DNA of 64,000 bases from NCBI GenBank assembly GCA_038203525.1, contig JBBRDW010000006.1, positions 24,972 through 88,971 of the forward strand, given 5' to 3'. The notes below the pieces were generated by a model that worked only from the letters and a program-made list of their open reading frames with translations, ran no database searches and was not told where the DNA came from. Both the position numbers and the translations under genes were made by a program. The stretch is from Limnovirga sp038203525. GTDB taxonomy: Bacteria > Bacteroidota > Bacteroidia > Chitinophagales > Chitinophagaceae. This document shows positions 36,578 through 45,075 of the stretch, piece by piece (positions within the stretch are counted from its first letter, which is position 1; each line of letters begins with the position of its first letter).

Positions 36578-37456
36578 ATGATAAATAAAATTGAAGCATC
36601 GGAACTGATCATTAACAGCCGCGGGGCTATTTATCACTTAAACCTGAGGCCGGAAGAACTGGCTTCTACTATTGTTACCGTGGGCGACCCTGATCGGGTA
36701 AGAGAAGTTAGCAAACACTTTGACAAGGTTGAATTTAGTTTGCAGCACCGGGAGTTTATTACGCATACCGGCTATATTGGCAATAAAAGAATTTCGGTGG
36801 TATCTACCGGAATTGGTCCGGACAATATTGATATAGTATTGAACGAATTAGACGCCCTGGTGAATATTAATTTTGAAACCAGGATGGTAAAAAATGAACT
36901 TGAGCAGCTAACAATTATCAGGGTTGGAACGAGTGGATCTTTACAGGCAGATATTCCGGTAGATAGTTTTGTTAGCAGTACCCACGGGCTCGGGCTTGAT
37001 AATTTATTAAACTATTACCAGCACAGCAATAATGAAGAAGAGCGGGCACTGATACAACAGTTTATTTCGCATACACAAATGGAGGCAGGCTTTTCGCAGC
37101 CATATATCTGTAGTGCTTCAACAGCCGTTATGAAGCATTTTGTTGAAGGTTTTCATCACGGTATTACGGTTACCTGCCCGGGGTTTTATGGCCCGCAGGG
37201 CAGGGTATTAAGATTAGGTTTAACAAACCCTAATTTAATTGACCGGCTTACGCAATTTTACTATGGCAACCACCGTATTACAAATTTTGAAATGGAAACG
37301 AGTGCTATTTATGGTTTAGGAAAATTATTAGGACACCAATGCTTAAGTTTAAATGCAATTGTGGCAAACAGGATCAGTAAAACATTTTCAAAAGATGGGA
37401 ATGCCGCAGTAGGAAATTTAATTCAAAAGGCTTTATCAATTATTGAAAGTTTATAA
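36578..37456 (+). CDS. Nucleoside phosphorylase, uridine phosphorylase-like
   Basis: The 292-residue protein shows the nucleoside phosphorylase family I pattern: TVGDPDRVREVS binds phosphate, VVSTGIGPDNIDIVLNEL is the conserved core, VGTSGSLQ follows, and NFEMETSAIYGLGKLLGH carries the substrate-binding Glu-Met-Glu. These motifs fit uridine phosphorylase of nucleoside salvage; purine nucleosides cannot be excluded. It is followed after 2 bases by dapF, so both are in one operon despite unrelated pathways. Confidence 0.88.
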   Translation: MINKIEASELIINSRGAIYHLNLRPEELASTIVTVGDPDRVREVSKHFDKVEFSLQHREFITHTGYIGNKRISVVSTGIGPDNIDIVLNELDALVNINFETRMVKNELEQLTIIRVGTSGSLQADIPVDSFVSSTHGLGLDNLLNYYQHSNNEEERALIQQFISHTQMEAGFSQPYICSASTAVMKHFVEGFHHGITVTCPGFYGPQGRVLRLGLTNPNLIDRLTQFYYGNHRITNFEMETSAIYGLGKLLGHQCLSLNAIVANRISKTFSKDGNAAVGNLIQKALSIIESL

Positions 37457-37458
37457 TT

Positions 37459-38238
37459 ATGGAACTCAATTTTTTTAAGTACCAGGGAACAGGAAATGAT
37501 TTTATTATTGTTGATAACAGAACAGCTGCTGTTGAGTTAAGCAAGCAACAGATAAGTCATTTGTGTGACCGCAGGTTTGGTATTGGCGCCGATGGACTTA
37601 TGCTGCTTAATACAAAAGATGGTTACGATTTTGAAATGAAATATTACAATTCTGATGGTAACGAAAGTAGTATGTGCGGCAATGGCGGACGGTGCCTGGT
37701 GAAGTTTGCTTATAATGTTGGTATACATAAAGACAATTATTCTTTTACTGCAATTGATGGAGAACACGAGGCGAACATTAGAGATAATGGCTGGGTGTAT
37801 CTTAAAATGAAAGATGTAAAGAGAATAGTACGAAAACATTCTGACAGTTTACTTGATACCGGCTCTCCGCATTATGTAAAGAATGTGGTAGGCGTTGGCA
37901 ATTTTGATGTTTTAAATACAGGCAAAGAAATACGTTACAGCAATGAATTTGCTAAGGAAGGCATTAATGTAAATTTTGTAGAAGAATTGAATGACAAACA
38001 AATTTTTGTACGTACGTACGAACGCGGCGTAGAAGGCGAAACGCTTAGCTGTGGTACAGGAGTAACTGCAGCTGCGCTTGTGTTCGCACACAATGATAAT
38101 GGGTTTAACCGCGTGGAAGTAAAAACATTGGGCGGCAAACTTGCAGTTGAGTTTGACAGAACAGGTGAAGATGCCTTTGAAAATATCTGGCTCTGTGGCC
38201 CTGCTGAGTTTGTATTTATGGGCGATATTGAGCTTTAA
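37459..38238 (+). CDS. dapF: Diaminopimelate epimerase
   Basis: The 259-residue protein has both catalytic cysteines of DapF: C73 in SMCGNGGRC and C198 in ETLSCGTGV. The N-terminus NFFKYQGTGNDFIIVDN is also diagnostic. It interconverts LL- and meso-diaminopimelate for lysine and peptidoglycan synthesis in the cytoplasm. Full length. It lies two bases after the phosphorylase gene; dapB of the same pathway is about 19 kb downstream. Confidence 0.95.
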   Translation: MELNFFKYQGTGNDFIIVDNRTAAVELSKQQISHLCDRRFGIGADGLMLLNTKDGYDFEMKYYNSDGNESSMCGNGGRCLVKFAYNVGIHKDNYSFTAIDGEHEANIRDNGWVYLKMKDVKRIVRKHSDSLLDTGSPHYVKNVVGVGNFDVLNTGKEIRYSNEFAKEGINVNFVEELNDKQIFVRTYERGVEGETLSCGTGVTAAALVFAHNDNGFNRVEVKTLGGKLAVEFDRTGEDAFENIWLCGPAEFVFMGDIEL

Positions 38239-38296
38239 CCCAATAATGTTTAAATAACGATTTTCCCTCACGCACACACCCTATCTTTACGCCGCT

Positions 38297-39235
38297 TTGA
38301 TACAATACTTTAAAAATATTAACAACCAAACAATTGAGATTGATAAGCCCGAAAACGGCATATGGGTTAACCTTGTTCCGCCATTTAAAGAAGAAGAGTT
38401 TCTTGAACTGAGCGAAGGCCTTGAAATACCTATAGAATTCTTACGCGACTCGCTCGACATAGATGAACGCCCCCGCTACGAAATAGAAGATAATGTACGT
38501 TTCGTGGTAATTAAAACACCAACAGAAAATAATTCGTTTAACGATAGTGATGCGTTTTATATAACAATCCCGATCTGTATAATTTTAACGCACAACCAAA
38601 TTGTAACTGTAAACTCTTTCGATAACGGCGCTATTAAAAAGTTCCTCAATACCTTTCAAAAACGTCATCCTGATAAACGCAGCATGATGGTGTTGAAAGT
38701 GTTTGAAAAAGTAGTTCAGAATTTTATGGAGTATCTTAAAGAGATCAACCACAAACGAAATCTTTACGAACAAAAACTCTACGACAGTAACCGAAACGAA
38801 GAACTGCTCAATCTGATGCGCATACAAAAAAGCCTGGTATATTTTGTAACCGCATTGCGAAGCAACGAACTGGTAATGCTTAAAATGGAGCGCACCAACT
38901 TTCTTGGCCTTACAGAGGAAGAAAGAGAATTTCTTAACGACCTTATTGTAGATACCAGCCAGGCACTGGAAATGGCCAATATCTACACAAACATTCTCAG
39001 CAGCACCATGGATGCTTTTGCCAGCATCATCAGCAACAACCTGAACAACGTAATGAAGCGCCTCACTTCTATAACCATCATACTTTCTTTACCCGTTCTT
39101 GTTGCCAGCATTTACGGCATGAACGTGGAAATACCCTACGCACATACACAGCATGCATTTTATATTCCTATCTCCCTTTCTATAGCAGTATCATTTTTAC
39201 TGGCCTGGTACTTTATGAAGAAAAAGTGGTTTTAA
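38297..39235 (+). CDS. corA: CorA-type magnesium transporter
   Basis: The 312-residue protein has a large acidic and helical cytoplasmic domain and two C-terminal membrane helices. YGMN begins at residue 273 at the end of the first helix; this is the ion-selectivity motif of CorA channels. The C-terminus is basic (MKKKWF), as in CorA. The assigned first codon is TTG. It lies only about 7 bases after TATCTTTA (38282-38289), a possible -7 box, so the transcript may be nearly leaderless. No closer ATG preserves the N-terminus. Confidence 0.92.
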   Translation: MIQYFKNINNQTIEIDKPENGIWVNLVPPFKEEEFLELSEGLEIPIEFLRDSLDIDERPRYEIEDNVRFVVIKTPTENNSFNDSDAFYITIPICIILTHNQIVTVNSFDNGAIKKFLNTFQKRHPDKRSMMVLKVFEKVVQNFMEYLKEINHKRNLYEQKLYDSNRNEELLNLMRIQKSLVYFVTALRSNELVMLKMERTNFLGLTEEEREFLNDLIVDTSQALEMANIYTNILSSTMDAFASIISNNLNNVMKRLTSITIILSLPVLVASIYGMNVEIPYAHTQHAFYIPISLSIAVSFLLAWYFMKKKWF

Positions 39236-39257
39236 AAATCCGGGCTTATTTTTTTAG

Positions 39258-39317
39258 ATTTTTTTGAGCCGGGCAGTTGAACTACTATTAGGCTTTTGTT
39301 GCGTCGCACTCTTGTAC
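39258..39317 (-). repeat. Dispersed arm, left-pointing (pair with 40036)
   Basis: Box B TTTTTTTGAGCCGGGC ends at 39274 and an exact box A lies at 39299-39317. With the right arm at 40036 it brackets the Spy-like gene. Confidence 0.88.
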
Positions 39318-39442
39318 TGAAAAACAATACTCAACAACTGCCCTTTGAACAACCTAACCCTTGCCAAAACCTTCAAAACGAAATTCTTGCACAATCGGTA
39401 GTATTTATAATAAAACTATTTCAACATTTTTCATTTATCCAT

Positions 39443-39470
39443 AAAAAAAGCCGCCCAAAACAGACAGCTT
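39443..39470 (-). terminator. Intrinsic terminator of the Spy-like gene
   Basis: Read on the minus strand, AGCTGTC pairs with GGCGGCT (with G-U pairs) and is followed by a T-run. It lies about 25 bases after the stop of the gene 39496-39903, inside the bracketed segment. Confidence 0.65.
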
Positions 39471-39495
39471 CTTTTAGTTATTTTTTCACCCTTTA

Positions 39496-39903
39496 TTATT
39501 GTTGCTTATCTGCTCCGCCGTTCTTTGATTTCATTTCTTTCTTTTTAGCTTCGTACTTTTTCTTTTGATCAGGCGTAAGCAAAGCTTCAGATTTACCTTT
39601 ATAATCTCTGTCTAATGTTTTAAGTTTTTCCTTTTTTTGCTCCTCTGTAAGAGAGGTATCATCTTTTACCTTTTGCTTATCTTTTTGGTTTTGGTTACGC
39701 ATTTCCACGATTTGTTTTTCCTGGTCTTTGCTCAATTCCAGGAACTTCATATTTTCCGGAGTTATAAACCCACCTTTATGATTGCCAGTATCGTTCTGCA
39801 TACGGCTTTTCATTTTAGCCCTTTGTGCTGAATCTGGCTTTTGCGCATTGGTTGCAACTGCAAAAAGTAAAACGGAGAACATTAAAAAGATTGCTTTTTT
39901 CAT
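39496..39903 (-). CDS. Small periplasmic Spy/CpxP-like protein
   Basis: The 135-residue protein has a signal peptide (MKKAIFLMFSVLLFAVATNAQ) and a highly charged, helical mature part. It contains three LTxxQ-like segments (LSKDQEKQI, LTEEQKKEK, LTPDQKKKY), the pattern of Spy/CpxP envelope-stress chaperones, although there are very many lysines. I infer a periplasmic stress or chaperone-like role with moderate confidence. It is the only gene between the inverted arms at 39299 and 40036. Confidence 0.72.
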   Translation of the reverse strand: MKKAIFLMFSVLLFAVATNAQKPDSAQRAKMKSRMQNDTGNHKGGFITPENMKFLELSKDQEKQIVEMRNQNQKDKQKVKDDTSLTEEQKKEKLKTLDRDYKGKSEALLTPDQKKKYEAKKKEMKSKNGGADKQQ

Positions 39904-40035
39904 AGTTTAATTTTTGTTTAGATAGGCAAAGATTACAGATGTTTAACTTAAAACTAAATAAATTTTATGGATGAATGTGTTAAAGGTGCCTGGATAAATG
40001 CACATTTTTGCAAATTGTACCAAAGAATTACAAAA

Positions 40036-40090
40036 GCACAAGAGTGCGACGCAACAGAAGCTACATAGCTGCGTTGTACGCCTGGCCCAC
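40036..40090 (+). repeat. Dispersed arm overlapping the deacetylase 3' end
   Basis: Box A (GCACAAGAGTGCGACGCAA, one mismatch, 40036-40054) is followed at the standard distance by box B CGCCTGGCCCAC (40079-40090). Box B lies inside the coding region that ends at 40061, so this arm supplies the last residues of that protein. Confidence 0.82.
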
Positions 40091-40909
40091 AAATACCCCT
40101 TTTTGTGCGCCGGGCATACCGTTAACTTCCATTAACGGGTGAAATTCAAAATCTGAAAACAGTCTTTCCAGTTTTTCTTCTGTTTTTGAAAGGTTATAAT
40201 AATGCGTATGTACAGCCCGTTGCTTGAGACCTTTGATATAAGGCTGCCCTGGATCTAATTCGAATGGATGAAAATAAAACATAGCAGGCCTTTCTTCCAG
40301 TAATTTTTGAAGCCTGTAGCGAAAATATTTGTACGGTAATATTCTAAAATAAGCGCCACCAACACCAATCTGGAGTTTTGAAAAACTAAAATTACTGATT
40401 GGGTACTCAACCAATCCACTGGGCAGTGTATGAATTTCTTTAGGAAAACCGGAGATGCCGGATCTGAATGTATTGCCCGGAAACACACTGGAATCGTAGG
40501 TAAAGCCTTCCTCGTTTAAAATATCGAGCACCCAGAGATTGGCCGACTTTACAGAAAAATAAGGCGCACGAAAACCATGATATTTTTCCTGATAAGTTGT
40601 TATTAGTTCTTTACATCGTTTTATTTCTTCGCGAAATTTTTCCGGCGTTATTTCGTAAAGAAATGGATGCGAATAAGTGTGGCATCCCAGTTCATGTCCT
40701 TCGTTCTTAATCTCATGAACAAGTTCCGGAAATTCTTCCATCATTTCGCCAAGCAAAAAGAACGTTGCTTTGATCTTATATTTTGAGAGAAGATTCAGGA
40801 GTTTATAATGACCTATCTTAAGCCGTCTTTCCAATTTAGACGATTGCTCCAATGGTAACCCTAAGCCATGGTACCAATCCTCCCAATCTACTGTAAAGCT
40901 TAGTTTCAT
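40061..40909 (-). CDS. Polysaccharide deacetylase (NodB/DUF3473 type)
   Basis: The 282-residue protein has the NodB metal-site motifs: FTVDWEDWYHG near the N-terminus (D8, D11), GCHTYSHP at 76-82 with H77 and H81, and FRAPYFSV. The C-terminal part resembles the DUF3473 extension of exopolysaccharide-associated deacetylases. It would remove N-acetyl groups from a glycan or lipid-linked intermediate. The last nine residues (about VGQAYNAAM) are encoded within a dispersed repeat arm, suggesting the original C-terminus was replaced or extended. It is the last gene of the minus-strand polysaccharide region. Confidence 0.87.
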   Translation of the reverse strand: MKLSFTVDWEDWYHGLGLPLEQSSKLERRLKIGHYKLLNLLSKYKIKATFFLLGEMMEEFPELVHEIKNEGHELGCHTYSHPFLYEITPEKFREEIKRCKELITTYQEKYHGFRAPYFSVKSANLWVLDILNEEGFTYDSSVFPGNTFRSGISGFPKEIHTLPSGLVEYPISNFSFSKLQIGVGGAYFRILPYKYFRYRLQKLLEERPAMFYFHPFELDPGQPYIKGLKQRAVHTHYYNLSKTEEKLERLFSDFEFHPLMEVNGMPGAQKGVFVGQAYNAAM

Positions 40910-40967
40910 AGTAATATATTTTAGAGGATATTGATATCAGTTTTTGAAATGCAATAGATTCTATTGG

Positions 40968-41990
40968 TTATACGGCCGGCTTTTTATTAAGATCCCAGCG
41001 GAGAAGGTAATTCCAAATAAAAACGAAAATCGAAACAACCAATACAACAGAGGCTATTTTTTGCCATAGTTCCATTGTCCTGAACAGGCATCCAATTGAA
41101 ACAGTTATTGCGCTAAGAAAACATGCCATTCCTACAATCTGCAACCTGGTAAAACCTGCTTTTTGAAGGCGAAGTGAAAAATGGTCCGGACTACCGTGTG
41201 TTACATTCATACCTTTTTGATATCTTACAACGGTTAAAAATAAAAGTTCAAAAATAGGTACCGCTGCAATAAACGACATCCAGACAGCAGCATCAACTAA
41301 TTGCAGTTTATTTCCGCCTAGTATACCGAGCGTAGCAATTAGAAAGCCTAAAAGGTGTGAACCTGCATCTCCTAAAAAGATAGACGCTTTGTGGAGGTTA
41401 AAAAATAAGAATCCTACAGTTGCACCTGATATTAGAAAACAAAATACCATAAACTGTGGAACTAGAATACCGATAAGGAAAAAAGTAACTGCGCTTATGC
41501 CACCCACGAGTCCATCACAAACGTCTGTAAAGTTTACGGCATTAATTACTGAGACAATCCAAAACACAGAAAAAGCAAAATCCAGAATAACAGAAGGAAA
41601 TAAAGATGTGCGGATGCCCATACCAACACAAATAATTGCAAGGCCAAGTTGGCCTAAAAACTTATGTAAGGCTTTTAATTGTTTCAAGTCGTCATAAACA
41701 CCCCAAATTAGATAAGTTACAGACCCAAACACAATCGCTTCAACTGATGATGACGATGAAACAACACCATGAAACATATCGGTCTGGAAATTATAACTTG
41801 AAATTAGTGCGAATAACACTCCAGTCAAGATACCTACACCGCCAAGATAAGCGATAGGTTTCACATGTTGTGGGATGATTGGATTGGGTTTGTTTACTAT
41901 TCCGTTTTTTAGTGCCATATATCGCACAACCCATGTAAGCGAAAGCCCGGAGGCCATGGCAACGGAGAAAAAAAGTAACTGGTTCATCAT
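40968..41990 (-). CDS. WecA/MraY-like sugar-1-phosphate transferase
   Basis: The 340-residue polytopic protein has the family motifs NAVNFTDVCDGLVGG and FLGDAGSHLLGF and a basic HGSPDHFSLRL loop, as in undecaprenyl-phosphate N-acetylhexosamine-1-phosphate transferases (WecA, WbpL). It would start glycan assembly by moving a sugar phosphate from a UDP-sugar to undecaprenyl phosphate at the inner membrane. Its ATG shares one base with the stop codon of the preceding flavoprotein gene, so translation is likely coupled. Confidence 0.88.
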   Translation of the reverse strand: MMNQLLFFSVAMASGLSLTWVVRYMALKNGIVNKPNPIIPQHVKPIAYLGGVGILTGVLFALISSYNFQTDMFHGVVSSSSSVEAIVFGSVTYLIWGVYDDLKQLKALHKFLGQLGLAIICVGMGIRTSLFPSVILDFAFSVFWIVSVINAVNFTDVCDGLVGGISAVTFFLIGILVPQFMVFCFLISGATVGFLFFNLHKASIFLGDAGSHLLGFLIATLGILGGNKLQLVDAAVWMSFIAAVPIFELLFLTVVRYQKGMNVTHGSPDHFSLRLQKAGFTRLQIVGMACFLSAITVSIGCLFRTMELWQKIASVVLVVSIFVFIWNYLLRWDLNKKPAV

Positions 41991-43342
41991 TAAATTATTT
42001 TGGTATTGGTATTGATTTTTTTTGCCCAGGTAAAACCATCTTTAATGTTTTGGTACATGGAAGAATATTCCCATTTACCGTATCTTCCTAATGAAGTTAT
42101 ATCATACTTGCTCAAAAATTCAAAGCAGTTGCCTGTGATCCTGTGTGTGTCGGCTGTAAATATTACGTAGGCGTGATTTATAACCCATAGGTGCTTTCCT
42201 ATCACCGTACAATCACCTTCAAGTAGTCCTACTTCTCTAATTCCGGCAATTACCTCATTTATTAAGGCTTCTTCATTTGGTCCCTCACCCCTACCCGGCC
42301 AGGTTACTTCAGCCAGTAAAGCCCAACCATCTTCCGGTGCATTTCCAGCATCGAACTCATTCATGAATATGAGCCTTGTGAATGGTATTTTAGGATCAGT
42401 GTAATATCTCCAATGTCCGGTATTTTTTGGCCTTGGTCCCTTTATTGATAATGCTATCGAATAAACTTTTGTATATTCAAGATCGTCTAATTCCTTCAAA
42501 AGGCTATCAGGAGTATTGCTACACATTGCCATTAGATGTGGAAGCGGTAAAGTTGATAAGCATGCCTCTTCATAAACATAAACATGATCATTCCCGTCTT
42601 TTGTTGCAGTTACAGTTCTTGACTCAGGGTCAATTGAAGTTACTTTACAATTCAATTCCAAATTAGCAACTTCTCTTGCAAGTGCCTGCGACAAAACCTC
42701 CATTCCCCTAACAGGAGCACCAGGTTGCGGCGCCGGATAAAATGCATTGGTATTATAGGTAGGCCTTGGAATATTGGGATTAAACCCGCCTCTTAATACT
42801 TCCTCAAAGGAGGGGCGGTGAAGATTCCAGGTAAGATCATCGACAGATATTTTTTCAAGCGGGTATTTGTATAATTTTTCGTTGTATGGAAAATAAAAAA
42901 GGTCGCACATCCCGTCGCCAAAAGTAGCCTGTAAAAATTCCTTATAATTCGTATTAGTGGCGGTTCCATTCTTGTGATAGTAGGCTTTTGCGTAATCTGC
43001 AATGCAACGATTTCTAACTTCTTCTTTAAGACCGCCAAGGTTAAGCTGAAAGGGGTAAAGCACATTGCCATCTTTCTTACATTCAATCCAGGCTTCCGGA
43101 GGGCAAGGCTTAAGATCTTCACCAATCATTGCCAAAATCCTTTTCTGAATTTCTTCATCTTTAAAGTGCAGAAGATGAAGAACATTATCATACCAATAAC
43201 CGTTGTCAAAACATTTTGCCCTAACCAATCCTCCGGGAGTTGCTTCAGACTCAAGCACTATTGATGATTCTTTAAGTTCAACACCGGCAGCAAGACCGGT
43301 AACCCCACCACCAAGAATCAGGAATTCAGTTTCATTATACAT
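41990..43342 (-). CDS. FAD-dependent amine-oxidase-like protein
   Basis: The 450-residue protein has an N-terminal dinucleotide-binding motif (FLILGGGVTGLAAGVEL) and the overall layout of protoporphyrinogen-oxidase-like or UDP-galactopyranose-mutase-like flavoproteins. Similar proteins occur in polysaccharide clusters where the reaction is unknown. Its stop overlaps the WecA-like gene by one base, so a function in the same glycan pathway is likely. A true haem role is improbable in this setting. Confidence 0.75.
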   Translation of the reverse strand: MYNETEFLILGGGVTGLAAGVELKESSIVLESEATPGGLVRAKCFDNGYWYDNVLHLLHFKDEEIQKRILAMIGEDLKPCPPEAWIECKKDGNVLYPFQLNLGGLKEEVRNRCIADYAKAYYHKNGTATNTNYKEFLQATFGDGMCDLFYFPYNEKLYKYPLEKISVDDLTWNLHRPSFEEVLRGGFNPNIPRPTYNTNAFYPAPQPGAPVRGMEVLSQALAREVANLELNCKVTSIDPESRTVTATKDGNDHVYVYEEACLSTLPLPHLMAMCSNTPDSLLKELDDLEYTKVYSIALSIKGPRPKNTGHWRYYTDPKIPFTRLIFMNEFDAGNAPEDGWALLAEVTWPGRGEGPNEEALINEVIAGIREVGLLEGDCTVIGKHLWVINHAYVIFTADTHRITGNCFEFLSKYDITSLGRYGKWEYSSMYQNIKDGFTWAKKINTNTKII

Positions 43343-43484
43343 AATACCACTTTAAATTTGGTTTAGCTTTAAAAATTACAGAATATATCAACTTGGTTTT
43401 ATGTTGCATATATCAGGTAAAAGTGTAATTCATACAAACCGAAAAAAAATTTCCGGTTTTATTCGAAATCTCTAAACTGTATTA

Positions 43485-44468
43485 TTAACTCATTGTTGGT
43501 ATAAGGCTTTGTACTATATCTCTAAGCGTTGGCCATTCGATTTTACCATAAAATTGCTCTCCGTAAGTAATATCTGGAACCCTGTAAGTAACATCTTTAT
43601 GATTAGGGAAGAACTCTTCATACCGGGAGTAGGTAATTTCAGATTGTGAACTGGTTTCCTCCTTTACTATCCTGGCAAGGTCATTTATTGAGTTTCCATT
43701 CTTGGAACCTATGTTCACAATATTGTTATTAGCAGTCCAAAGTTCTTTGTACTCCATCAAACGGAACACACACTCAATAAATGCATCAATTCGTGTAAAA
43801 GAGCGAACCTGGTTACCATCGTCTAAAACAGTTATAGGCTTATTATTAAGTGCCAGATGAACAAATGTTGGAACAACCATCCCATAGGTACCAACTTGTC
43901 CAATACCTACAACATTAAATGGCCTTACAATTAAAACCTGTCTGCCTTCCGCTGCCGCTCTAACGCCTATTTGCTCCATCTCCCATTTGCCGCAGGCATA
44001 GCCAAGGTTTCCACCATCATACTTAAGCAGTTGCTCATAAGCTACAAACTGATCTTCCCTTACACTAGTTTTATTATCCATTCCATAAACTGCGGAAGAA
44101 GAAAACAGAACAATTGGAACATCAGGAAAAACTTCCATAACGTTAGATGTTCCCGTTGTAGCAGATTGATATACCAGATCCTGATATTTTGTTGCCAGCC
44201 TCATGCCTACAACACTGGCAAGATGTATAATAAGATCAAATTTGTTATTGCTTAAAGTTTCAAGAAAAGGTCTGTCTAAAATAGAGCCCTCATAAAAATG
44301 AAGATTTGGATTATCTGGAAGATTATTTGCAGAACCTGTATAAAGGTTATCCAAAACATGAACGGTTGCGCCTAAATCAAGAAATCTATTAACCATATAC
44401 TTACCAATAAAACCCGCACCGCCGGTAATTAATACATTCTTAAACTTGTCAATTGATTGTTTTTCCAT
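43485..44468 (-). CDS. NAD-dependent sugar epimerase/dehydratase
   Basis: This 327-residue extended short-chain dehydrogenase has GGAGFIGKYM for NAD binding, LFSSSAVYG with the catalytic serine, and YACGK with the YxxxK pair. Its substrate is likely a UDP- or GDP-activated sugar; UDP-glucose 4-epimerase or UDP-glucuronate decarboxylase activity are candidates because UDP-glucose dehydrogenase is nearby. It lies 142 bases upstream of the flavoprotein gene on the same strand and has a long upstream region with hairpins. Confidence 0.83.
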   Translation of the reverse strand: MEKQSIDKFKNVLITGGAGFIGKYMVNRFLDLGATVHVLDNLYTGSANNLPDNPNLHFYEGSILDRPFLETLSNNKFDLIIHLASVVGMRLATKYQDLVYQSATTGTSNVMEVFPDVPIVLFSSSAVYGMDNKTSVREDQFVAYEQLLKYDGGNLGYACGKWEMEQIGVRAAAEGRQVLIVRPFNVVGIGQVGTYGMVVPTFVHLALNNKPITVLDDGNQVRSFTRIDAFIECVFRLMEYKELWTANNNIVNIGSKNGNSINDLARIVKEETSSQSEITYSRYEEFFPNHKDVTYRVPDITYGEQFYGKIEWPTLRDIVQSLIPTMS

Positions 44469-44889
44469 TAATGTTATTTATTATAATTATTGATGTTTAT
44501 CTGATATTTTAAACTCAAAAGCCCTTAAATAAAAAAACAGGCAACATCCTGTTTTACTTTGGGTAACGCTTATACATTTTTAAAAGATAAAAATCAGTTT
44601 ATTTTTATCTTTTTACCAATTTGATTTGCTCAGGTTAGCCAATTAAATCTCGGAACAAAGGATATAGTATCGCAGTAAGGCCCCAAATAATTAAGGCATT
44701 GCTAGAATAAATTGCAATCCAAAGACTAAAGAGCTTGAAATACTAAATTTTTGCTAAAGTAATAGTTTTTTTAGATATTCAAAAACTAATCCAAAAAAAT
44801 AATCTATTTATTATTTCTTTAATCTAAGAATAATAGTCATTTATTAAAAATCTGTCTAGCTTCACTAAGTCAGGTTTTAACCAGTTTAT
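44469..44889 (-). other. Long AT-rich leader with two hairpins
   Basis: The 607 bases 44469-45075 contain no gene. Two hairpins precede the epimerase gene: AAAACAGG/CCTGTTTT around 44534-44554, with a T-run in the minus direction, and a 12-base-pair stem at 44582-44593/44102-equivalent arm 44602-44613. The first could be a terminator for upstream transcription or an attenuator. The repeat arm at 44930 lies further upstream. Confidence 0.5.
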
Positions 44890-44948
44890 TTTTTTATTAG
44901 CCAAGCATTAGTATTGCTATTATACATCGTTGCGTCGCACGCTTGTAC
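44890..44948 (-). repeat. Dispersed arm, left-pointing (pair with 46313)
   Basis: Reverse box A has variable base C in the forward reading (TTGCGTCGCACGCTTGTAC, 44930-44948); box B TTAGCCAAGC ends at 44906. With the arm at 46313, which has the same uncommon C, it brackets the glycosyltransferase gene. Confidence 0.83.
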
Positions 44949-45075
44949 TGCATTACTTGTCTCAACTATTTAAACACAATGTACTTTTCTGTAAGAAAGT
45001 TATTCCAAATAAGCATAAAAAAGGCCATTGTAATCTTTAGTTTATACTATTCAACATCTAACTGTCGATGAAAAA

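Noticed and set aside
39296..39568. 90-codon plus-strand frame
   Set aside because: It begins in a repeat arm and runs antisense through the terminator and 3' end of the Spy-like gene.
41990..43342. Protoporphyrinogen oxidase for haem synthesis
   Set aside because: The fold is similar, but the gene overlaps a WecA-like gene and is embedded in a polysaccharide region with no haem genes.
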